NCBI GenBank assembly: GCA_022709585.1
Contig: JAKLIN010000002.1
Span: forward strand, 1 to 34,105
Reading direction: 5' to 3'
DNA length: 34,105 nt
From: Nanobdellota archaeon
GTDB taxonomy: Archaea > Nanobdellota > Nanobdellia > Pacearchaeales > GW2011-AR1
Each line of letters opens with the position of its first letter. The first letter of the stretch is position 1. The notes under the pieces are model-generated. The model did no database searches and was not told where the DNA came from. It saw nothing but the letters and a program-made list of their open reading frames with translations. This document shows, in pieces, positions 20,528 through 26,935 of the stretch. The position numbers and the translations under genes were made by a program.

Positions 20528-21274
20528 TTATAGATCTCTAAGTTGAATAATCGCATCTAAAGACGCAACTTTTTTAAGATTCTGGGAAACAGAGAGTTTG
20601 ATCTGTTTATTATTTATTTTTTCTTTTTGAATTGGAACTCCTTTCTTGATTAATTTTCCGACGTAGTCTCTTACCGAACTCTCGCTGAGACCTAATCTTT
20701 GAGAAAGTGTCTTGTAATCCGAGAATCCTTGCTCTTCGTCATATTGATAAATTGCGGAAAACACCAAAAATTCTTGCTCTGTAAGCTCCTTGAATTTAAG
20801 TCTAATTTCTTTTTTTATACTATCCAGAGAGCTAAGAATTTCCAAAGCTTTATCCATGTGAGTTAAAGAGTTAGATTCTGATCCTAAATGCTTCCAAGAG
20901 CCTTCAATTTGGCTGTTTTGTGTCTGTTGGTTTGTCTGTTGGTTTGTCTGTCTGTCTGTTGGAACCCCTCCATTTCCAGTGGAGAAGCTCATATTTTGAG
21001 CTTTAGAAGGCTTAAAGGGGTAATTATCTGTTGGATTATGTGTTGGAACTGTTGGAACTTCTTGCCTGTCTGTTGGCTTTAAATAGGCGTCTGTTGGACT
21101 CATTTGAAGCTCTTCAACAAGCTTAGAATCATTTAAGGCTGAAGGGGTTTCTTGCTTTTTCGAAACTAAAAGGGACTTTAATTCATTTAATTCTAGTTTT
21201 ATCCAATCAAGTTCTTCCTTAAGAGAAATCATATCCTGTTTAACCCTGTCAAATGCCTCTTTGATTGGTTCCAT
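20528..21274 (-). CDS. coiled-coil/winged-helix DNA-binding protein with PT/NQ-rich repeat linker
   Basis: 248 residues. The N-terminal 40 residues are a coiled coil (AFDRVKQDMISLKEELDWIK). Residues about 45-125 are a low-complexity linker rich in Pro, Thr, Gln and Asn with repeated PTD/PTDRQ and TNQQTNQQ. The C-terminal 110 residues hold a helix-turn-helix: FKELTEQEFLVFSAIYQ, then YKTLSQRLGLSESSVRDYVGKL and KGVPIQKEKINNKQIKLSVSQ, a wing. The layout parallels the convergent gene at 19524 without clear sequence identity. A TATA-like TTTTTATA about 20-30 bases upstream fits a leaderless mRNA. Function unknown. DNA binding is well supported by the domain. Confidence 0.75.
   Translation of the reverse strand: MEPIKEAFDRVKQDMISLKEELDWIKLELNELKSLLVSKKQETPSALNDSKLVEELQMSPTDAYLKPTDRQEVPTVPTHNPTDNYPFKPSKAQNMSFSTGNGGVPTDRQTNQQTNQQTQNSQIEGSWKHLGSESNSLTHMDKALEILSSLDSIKKEIRLKFKELTEQEFLVFSAIYQYDEEQGFSDYKTLSQRLGLSESSVRDYVGKLIKKGVPIQKEKINNKQIKLSVSQNLKKVASLDAIIQLRDL
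20925..21097. repeat. eight TGTTGG motifs within the linker-coding DNA
   Basis: TGTTGG (CCAACA on the coding strand) begins at 20925, 20937, 20957, 21029, 21041, 21050, 21071 and 21092, often preceded by C or TC. In the coding frame some copies read Pro-Thr (CCA ACA) and others fall across Asn-Gln-Gln, so the DNA word recurs in more than one frame. Confidence 0.75.
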
Positions 21275-21360
21275 TTAATTGTTTAAAGCAAGGAGTATAA
21301 AAAGATTGATGTTATTCATCAAGCAGGTTAAAAGATAAAGCTTTCTTGCTATCCTTCACT

Positions 21361-21633
21361 TTACTTGCCTTGAATCTTTTTGTATGCTTCATACGATTTA
21401 TTGGACAGTTTCCACCTAGCCCTTTTTTTGTAAGTTGTTCCTTGAGGATTCTTCTTTATTTGGTCAACTAACCCTTTTTTACTTAAATCTAATAAAAGCT
21501 TTTTGACAAATTCTTCATCTCTTGCAATTTCTTTAGAAATTTGAGAAATAAATAAAGAACGAGGGCTGTTCTCAAAAAGGAGAGAAAGTATTTGCTCGGA
21601 AATTTTATTCTTCTTTTCTTGAGAAATTCGCAT
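21361..21633 (-). CDS. small winged-helix protein
   Basis: 90 residues. KNKISEQILSLLFENSPRSLFISQISKEIARDEEFVKKLLLDLSKKGLV (8-56) is a helix-turn-helix core, and the wing follows with TTYKKRARWKLS. This is the compact winged-helix fold of many archaeal regulators. A CTTTAAAAAG on the minus strand (about 21652-21661) predicts a leaderless transcript starting at this ATG. It is in tandem with the repeat-linker gene, 86 bases upstream of it, and divergent from the DHH gene. The target is unknown. Confidence 0.75.
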   Translation of the reverse strand: MRISQEKKNKISEQILSLLFENSPRSLFISQISKEIARDEEFVKKLLLDLSKKGLVDQIKKNPQGTTYKKRARWKLSNKSYEAYKKIQGK

Positions 21634-21718
21634 GAAGGATTAATACCGAATAACTTTTTAAAGATATGCCAAAGAAGAAACTCATTTAAAGCCGATTTAA
21701 CTCGACTTTTTCATTGAA

Positions 21719-22768
21719 ATGGAATCAACTTTAGAATTCAGCGCTGGCAATAAACAAACAGCACGTGAATTCATAAAAAATTTAAAAGGAACAGACAACC
21801 TCGCAATTGTAAGCCATAACGATTTAGACGGTCTTGCTTCTGCAAAAGTTTTAGAAAGGGTTAGCTCTCCTAAACTTATTGAACTTGTTTCTTATGATAG
21901 AGTAAACAATTCTTTGGCAGATTACCTTAAGAGTAAAAAAATAAACAAGATTATCTTCTCGGACCTATCCTTAGACTTTCCAGGAAGCTTAAACTCTTTT
22001 GAAACGTTTGCCGATTCCTTGATTATAGACCACCATCAGTTCAAACAAAATCTGGAAACAGAAAAAACCAAATTTGTGAATGCCCAAGGATATTGTGCTT
22101 CTTACCTTTGCTATTCCTTATTTTCTGAGCAATCAGATTTAAAAAGTTTAGACTGGCTAGTTGCGCTGGCTTCTTTGGCAGACTGGCTTTATTTGAAGAA
22201 CACTTCTTGGCTTGGACAGATTTATGAAAAATATGGTGAAAAATTAGATTTAAAAGAAATTCAAAAGGGAAGATTTTGGGAAAGTGTTCTCACTCTTTCA
22301 GATTTTTTGATTTACTTTAAAGATTCTCCAAAAAAAGCTTATGATTTAATAGACTCAAAAAATTTTGATTTAAAGCAAACAGAACCTTATGTTTTGAAGG
22401 TTAGAAAAGATCTTGAGAAGAATTTAGAACTGTTTCAAGAACAAAAAGAGATTATTCCCGGAGGATTCTTTTATGAAATGCAATCAAGTTACGATTTAAA
22501 TTCGCGATTTGCTTCTTTAGTTAGTGGAAAAAATCCAAGCCAAGTTTATATTATCTCTACAAAAAATAAAAATCTTTACAGGATTTCTGCTAGACGAAGT
22601 GATGGAAAACAAAATATGTCTGAGTTAGTAAAATACCTTACCGAAGATTTAACTCTAATCAATGCAGGCGGACACCTCGCAGCAGCAGGATGCAATGTTT
22701 TAGATATAGACTATGCAAAGTTCAAACAGAAATTAAAAGATATTCCAGAACAACTCTTTAAGGTTTAA
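21719..22768 (+). CDS. DHH-family phosphoesterase (RecJ/nanoRNase-like)
   Basis: 349 residues. The DHH domain has VSHNDLDGLAS (31-41; metal ligands His33, Asp35, Asp37), IIFSDLS (Asp82) and IIDHHQ (Asp104, His105, His106), all intact. The C-terminal DHHA1 domain ends with NAGGHLAAAG (315-324), the substrate-binding GGH loop. Such enzymes are Mn-dependent 5'-3' exonucleases or oligonucleotide phosphodiesterases. In archaea relatives include the GINS-associated nuclease GAN. The position within a replication-gene block is suggestive, but the exact substrate (DNA, RNA or short oligonucleotides) cannot be decided from the sequence. Confidence 0.88.
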   Translation: MESTLEFSAGNKQTAREFIKNLKGTDNLAIVSHNDLDGLASAKVLERVSSPKLIELVSYDRVNNSLADYLKSKKINKIIFSDLSLDFPGSLNSFETFADSLIIDHHQFKQNLETEKTKFVNAQGYCASYLCYSLFSEQSDLKSLDWLVALASLADWLYLKNTSWLGQIYEKYGEKLDLKEIQKGRFWESVLTLSDFLIYFKDSPKKAYDLIDSKNFDLKQTEPYVLKVRKDLEKNLELFQEQKEIIPGGFFYEMQSSYDLNSRFASLVSGKNPSQVYIISTKNKNLYRISARRSDGKQNMSELVKYLTEDLTLINAGGHLAAAGCNVLDIDYAKFKQKLKDIPEQLFKV

Positions 22769-22799
22769 GGGGGTAATAAGTAAAAAGATTATAGAAAGC

Positions 22800-23219
22800 T
22801 TATTTCTTTTCTTTGCTCTCTTTTCTGATTGCAGGTAAAGGTATATGCAAAGGAAGATTCATTTCATCTTCTAATTCCATTGCTTTTAAGTTCGCTTTTC
22901 TCAAAATAGCATTGAAGACAAAGATTTTGAAATCTTCTTCGATTTTCTTTTCTTTCCATTGTTTTAATATCTCTCGAGATTGCCTTTGATCTAAGGAAAC
23001 GAGCAAATCCCCTTTAAACTCAATTTTAACATAATTTGGGTTGTAATTAATTATGTAAGAAAACTTTACTCCTAAGAAATCGTCTTTTGTCTTAAATAAG
23101 TCTGCTTTAACTTGAGAAATTTCAGATAAGTCTATTTTAGTTTCCACTTTAAGATTCTCTGTTTTATCTGAAAGCTTTTCTATGCTTATCTTTTTGAAAG
23201 TTAATCCGACTATTTTCAT
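22800..23219 (-). CDS. hypothetical protein, possible SecB-like fold
   Basis: 139 residues with alternating strands and a helical end. KISIEKLS opens it, paired strands follow (LGVKFSYIINYNPNYVKIEFKG), then LLVSLDQRQSREILKQWKEKK, and a closing helix FKIFVFNAILRKANLKAMELEDEM with NLPLHIPLPAI. The order of beta strands, the W in a helix, the I/FNAIL helix and the terminal LPLHIPLP resemble SecB-like chaperone domains. This is a pattern resemblance only. No toxin or antitoxin neighbour supports a TAC-type system. It is convergent with the DHH gene. Confidence 0.5.
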   Translation of the reverse strand: MKIVGLTFKKISIEKLSDKTENLKVETKIDLSEISQVKADLFKTKDDFLGVKFSYIINYNPNYVKIEFKGDLLVSLDQRQSREILKQWKEKKIEEDFKIFVFNAILRKANLKAMELEDEMNLPLHIPLPAIRKESKEKK

Positions 23220-23263
23220 TTTAAGTAAATTAATTGATTTATTTGGTAAGAATTTCTAAAGAA

Positions 23264-23524
23264 TTAAACTAAGTCTTCTTCAGAAACGATCACAAAGTCC
23301 CCTATTGCAATAATAGAGTTATAAGGGATAAGTATGTCATTGGTGTGAGTTCTTTCAAGGTTAAGGTTCTTAACGTAAGCTGTGGAGTCTCTAACAACGA
23401 GGTTGATTAATTCTCCAGACTTAGTTTCAAAAGTAATATCCTTTACAGCACCTAGTCTTTTTCCCTCTTTTGTGACAATCATCTTGCCCAAAATCGAATT
23501 GAATGGGTTTTTTTCTTGTTGCAT
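23264..23524 (-). CDS. PRC-barrel domain protein
   Basis: 86 residues from the ATG at 23524 (MQQEKNPFNSILGKMIV). A longer frame from 23569 would begin upstream of the TATA box. On the minus strand TTTATATA (about 23547-23554) sits 23-30 bases before this ATG, giving a leaderless mRNA. SILGKMIVTKEGKRLGAVKDITFE is the first half of the PRC beta-barrel, and ILIPYNSIIAIGDFVIVSEEDL the second. Archaeal PRC-barrel proteins occur in rRNA maturation (RimM-like), photosynthetic centres and cell division (CdvA), but stand-alone copies like this are uncharacterized. Confidence 0.82.
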   Translation of the reverse strand: MQQEKNPFNSILGKMIVTKEGKRLGAVKDITFETKSGELINLVVRDSTAYVKNLNLERTHTNDILIPYNSIIAIGDFVIVSEEDLV

Positions 23525-23743
23525 GATTGTTTTAAAGGGGATTGATATATAAATTTTTCTATAACTCAAGATAACAATTCAACGAGCTCTTTAAAACAGT
23601 AATGAAAGGGAAGAATAAGGAAACCAGTTAAGAAAAGAAGATAAAAGAGACTAAAAGAAGAATGATTCAAATAAAAAGGCTCGATTAAAAATGTATTAAA
23701 ACAAACTTAAAAGGTCTAAAAGGCTGTTAATTTTAGCTTTTCT

Positions 23744-23771
23744 CCCTGACCCCTATATTTCCAGTAGAAAC
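23744..23771 (-). other. origin recognition box (ORB) 1
   Basis: The minus strand reads GTTTCTACTGGAAAT, then ATAGGGG. It matches ORB2 at 14 of 15 core positions apart from the first base, and resembles the archaeal ORB core TTCCAnTGGAAA followed by a G-string. Confidence 0.7.
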
Positions 23772-23790
23772 ATTTAAAAAAGAAAAATTG

Positions 23791-23861
23791 AATTTTATTT
23801 TTTTATTTTTTATTTATAAAATTATATATTATATATTATATATATTATAATAATATAATAA
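23791..23861. other. 71-base pure A/T duplex-unwinding element
   Basis: No G or C occurs between 23790 and 23862. The right half is built from ATATATTATA-like steps. It lies between the two ORB elements. Confidence 0.7.
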
Positions 23862-23959
23862 GATAAAGTTAATCGGTTTTCCATAAGAAATCTTGGTGTC
23901 TTTCTTATTCAGTAGTTATAATCCTTTATATAATATTTTAAGTTTTTTCGTTGGAAAAA

Positions 23960-23967
23960 TTTATAAT
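23960..23967 (+). promoter_or_regulatory. TATA box of orc1/cdc6
   Basis: TTTATAAT predicts a transcript start near 23988-23992, which falls inside ORB2. Orc1 bound there would be expected to block its own promoter. Confidence 0.5.
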
Positions 23968-23973
23968 AAACTC

Positions 23974-24000
23974 TTTCCACTGGAAATGAACCTGTGGGAG
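23974..24000 (+). other. origin recognition box (ORB) 2
   Basis: CTTTCCACTGGAAAT is followed by GAACCTGTGGG, the ORB core plus G-rich flank, in inverted orientation to ORB1. The G-rich flanks of both point away from the A/T run. Confidence 0.7.
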
Positions 24001-24033
24001 ATACAATAAAAAATAAAATATTCAAAAAACAAA

Positions 24034-25263
24034 ATGGGAGTAATTTTAGATGAAATTTTTGAAGCTTTTGATAAGAATAAAATCTTCAAAAATAAAGGAG
24101 TTTTAGAATCAAATTATCAACCAGAACAGATTCTTCATAGAGATGAACACATCAAACAGATTGCTTCTATACTCGCCCCGGTGCTTAGAGGAGAAAAATG
24201 CAGTAATTTGTTTCTTTATGGAAAAACAGGAACAGGAAAAACAATTTCTATTCAATATGTAAAAGATGAAATGCTTAAAAGAGTTAAAAAAGAAGCAGAT
24301 TTCGCCCTTAAAATAGAATATCTTAATTGTAAATTAAAAAAGGTTTCAGACACAGATTACAGAATTTTAGCGGAGCTTATTAAGAAACTTGGAGGGCAGG
24401 TTCCAGATACAGGGCTTCCTACAGAAAGGGTTTACAATAAATTCATTAATTTAATTGATTCAGAAAAACAAATTATTGTTTTAATCTTAGATGAAATCGA
24501 CCAAGTTGTTAAGAAAATTTCCAGCGATTTCTTGTATAACCTCACAAGATTAAATAACGAACTTTCTCAGTCCAAGCTTTGCCTTGTTGGAATTAGCAAT
24601 GATTTAACTTTTTTAGATGAAATTGATCCTCGAGTAAGAAGCTCCCTTTCAGAAGAAGAAATTGTTTTTTTACCTTATAATGCAATTCAGCTTCAAGAAA
24701 TTTTAAGAAAAAGAGCTGCAGAAGCGTTTAAAGAAGGCATTCTTCAAGAGGGGGTTATCGAAAAGTGTGCAGCCTTTTCAGCAAAGGGTTATGGGGATGC
24801 GAGAAGAGCCTTAGATCTGTTAAGAGTTGCAGGGGAATTAGCAGAAAGAGATAAATCCGATAAAATTACTTTCAAGCATATTGATGAAGCAAATAAAAAA
24901 TTAGAAAGTGATAAAGTTTTAGAGATTATTCAATCAGAGCCCAAGCCTTTCCATTATGTTCTTAATTCGATTATTCAATTAACAGAACAAAGAAGCAAAG
25001 AGGGAAAATCTTCTCACGAGCCTATTTTTACAGGAGATATTTACAATCATTATGCAGAGTTCTGCAGTAGAAACAAAATCGAAGTTTTAACTCAAAGAAG
25101 AGTTTCAGATATTATTCAAGAATTTGATATGTTTGGAATAATAAATGTTAGAGTTGTTTCAAAGGGTAGGGGGGGAAGAATGAGAGAAATTAATTTAGTT
25201 TTAGCTCAAGAGAGTATTGTCAAAGTTAAAGAGATTATTAAGAATTCAGTTGATTTTAGATAA
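24034..25263 (+). CDS. cdc6: Orc1/Cdc6 replication initiator
   Basis: 409 residues. The AAA+ domain has Walker A GKTGTGKT (63-70), Walker B VLILDEIDQV (149-158), sensor 1 around LVGISNDLTFLDEIDPRVRSSL with the Arg residues of sensor/finger, and GYGDARRALDLLRVA, the sensor 2 region. The C-terminal winged helix (about 325-400) carries RRVSDIIQEFDMFGIINVRVV. The protein binds origin ORBs and loads MCM helicase. The gene lies right after the candidate origin, and its own transcript start overlaps ORB2. The polymerase D genes follow on the same strand. Confidence 0.96.
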   Translation: MGVILDEIFEAFDKNKIFKNKGVLESNYQPEQILHRDEHIKQIASILAPVLRGEKCSNLFLYGKTGTGKTISIQYVKDEMLKRVKKEADFALKIEYLNCKLKKVSDTDYRILAELIKKLGGQVPDTGLPTERVYNKFINLIDSEKQIIVLILDEIDQVVKKISSDFLYNLTRLNNELSQSKLCLVGISNDLTFLDEIDPRVRSSLSEEEIVFLPYNAIQLQEILRKRAAEAFKEGILQEGVIEKCAAFSAKGYGDARRALDLLRVAGELAERDKSDKITFKHIDEANKKLESDKVLEIIQSEPKPFHYVLNSIIQLTEQRSKEGKSSHEPIFTGDIYNHYAEFCSRNKIEVLTQRRVSDIIQEFDMFGIINVRVVSKGRGGRMREINLVLAQESIVKVKEIIKNSVDFR

Positions 25264-25311
25264 CTTTCAGTTGTAAAAGAATATTTTTGGCAGGCTGCCG
25301 GAAACAAGAAG

Positions 25312-26901
25312 ATGGAAGAGAAAGAAATTTTAAAATTTTGTTTAAAGAAAGGCATTCTTTTAGATAAAGAAGTTTTAAGTTTGCTTAGCGAGGCTCTTGA
25401 ATCTGAATCAGAGATGAAAGTTATTGAAAAAATAAGAGAAAATAGCCAAAAAAAGTTCATCACAAAAAATGTTTTCTGTGAGAATATTAAACAGGTTAAT
25501 CAGGTTTTCTCCACCCTCTCAGAAGATAAAAAGAAAAAACTAGAAACTCTTAAGATTAAGCTCGGTTTGGAATTAGAAATTTCCAAGGAATCAATTCCAT
25601 TAATCCAAGAAACGTCAGTAATTGCAAAAGATTCTGGAATAAATTCTTCAAGAGGATTAGATGAAGAAAATGTGAAAGTTAAATCTTTAATTTCTTGTGT
25701 AAATAAAAAACCCGAAGTGGAAGACTTTGTTAAATTCTTTAAAAGCAGATTAACAAAAATGAGAGGAATTCTTCAGACGCACGCAAATCTAAAAGATTTA
25801 GTTTCAATAAATAAACTCTCTGGAAATCGGCATAAGGTTAGTATTATTGGGATTGTTAGCTCTAAAAAAACTACTCAGAATAAAAATATTTTATTAGAAG
25901 TAGAAGATTTCACCGGAAAAATTAGGGTGTTAATTAATCAGAACCGTCCTGGGCTTTATGAAAAAGGAGAAGAAATTACAGCAGACTCTGTTATTGGGGT
26001 TGTTGGAGCAGGAAATGGAGAAATTATTTTTGCAGAAGATATCATTTATCCAGATTCTATGATTGCAGAAAGAAAAAGAGCTCCAACAGAAGAGCTCGCT
26101 GCTTTTATAGGAGATGTTCACTACGGAAGTAAATTATTCATGAAAGAAAATTTCATTAAGTTTGTCGAATATCTCAATGATGTTTCTGCTCCAGGCTCAG
26201 AAGCTTCTAAAATAAAATATCTTTTCATTGTTGGAGACTTGGTCGCAGGAATTGGAATCTATCCTGAGCAAGAGCCAGATTTAGAAGTAAAAGATTTAGA
26301 AAAACAGTTTCAAGGAATTGCAGAACTTCTTGGAAAAATTAGAAAAGATATTACAATTATTCTTTCTCCTGGAAATCACGATGGAGTTAGATTGATGGAG
26401 CCACAACCACTTTTCGATAAAAAATATGCTGCTCCTCTGTACTCTTTAAAAAATGTAATTATTACTACAAATCCTGCATACGCAACAATTGCTTGTTCGA
26501 AAAGATTTTCTGGTTTTGATGTTTTAACCTATCACGGATACTCTTATCCCTATTATGTTGATAAAATTCCTTCTTTAATTAAAGTGGATGCAATAAACTC
26601 TCCAGATAAGATTATGGCTTATCTTTTGAAAAACAGACATCTTTCTCCAACTCATTCTTCTGTTCAGTATTATCCCTTGGAAGAAGACCCTTTTGTTATA
26701 GAAAAAGTTCCAGATATCTTTGTTTCGGGGCATATCCACAAGTCCGCTGTTTCTTATTATAATAATATTTTGATGATTTCTTGTTCTGCTTGGGAATCAA
26801 TAACAGCTTTCCAGGAAAAGATGGGAAATAAACCTGATTTTTGTAAAGTTCCTATTGTAAATTTAAAAAATCGAACAGTTAAAATTTTAGATTTTGAATA
26901 A
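25312..26901 (+). CDS. polB: DNA polymerase D small subunit DP1 (3'-5' exonuclease)
   Basis: 529 residues. An N-terminal helical part (1-60) and a variable linker lead to an OB fold (about 174-245: KVSIIGIVSSKKTTQ...ILLEVEDFTGKIRVLI). The calcineurin-like phosphoesterase domain follows: IGDVHYGSKLF (Asp268, His270), IVGDLVAGIG (Asp309), SPGNHDGVR (Asn355, His356), the later PTHSSVQYYP, and SGHIHKSAV. All metal ligands are present, so the proofreading exonuclease should be active, in contrast to the inactive eukaryotic B subunits. It lies between orc1 and DP2 on the same strand, so the origin, initiator and replicase form one block. Confidence 0.96.
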   Translation: MEEKEILKFCLKKGILLDKEVLSLLSEALESESEMKVIEKIRENSQKKFITKNVFCENIKQVNQVFSTLSEDKKKKLETLKIKLGLELEISKESIPLIQETSVIAKDSGINSSRGLDEENVKVKSLISCVNKKPEVEDFVKFFKSRLTKMRGILQTHANLKDLVSINKLSGNRHKVSIIGIVSSKKTTQNKNILLEVEDFTGKIRVLINQNRPGLYEKGEEITADSVIGVVGAGNGEIIFAEDIIYPDSMIAERKRAPTEELAAFIGDVHYGSKLFMKENFIKFVEYLNDVSAPGSEASKIKYLFIVGDLVAGIGIYPEQEPDLEVKDLEKQFQGIAELLGKIRKDITIILSPGNHDGVRLMEPQPLFDKKYAAPLYSLKNVIITTNPAYATIACSKRFSGFDVLTYHGYSYPYYVDKIPSLIKVDAINSPDKIMAYLLKNRHLSPTHSSVQYYPLEEDPFVIEKVPDIFVSGHIHKSAVSYYNNILMISCSAWESITAFQEKMGNKPDFCKVPIVNLKNRTVKILDFE

Positions 26902-26935
26902 ATCAAGGAGAAAATTAAAAAATTAAAAAATTAAA

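Larger units (their letters stand above)
23570..24033. other. candidate chromosomal replication origin (oriC)
   Basis: The 460-base gene-free region directly upstream of orc1/cdc6 carries two inverted ORB-like elements (23744-23771 and 23974-24000) on either side of a 71-base run of only A and T (23791-23861). This is the archaeal oriC layout: Orc1/Cdc6 binds the ORBs and the A/T run melts. The left part (about 23604-23665) is purine-rich on the plus strand. Confidence 0.75.
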
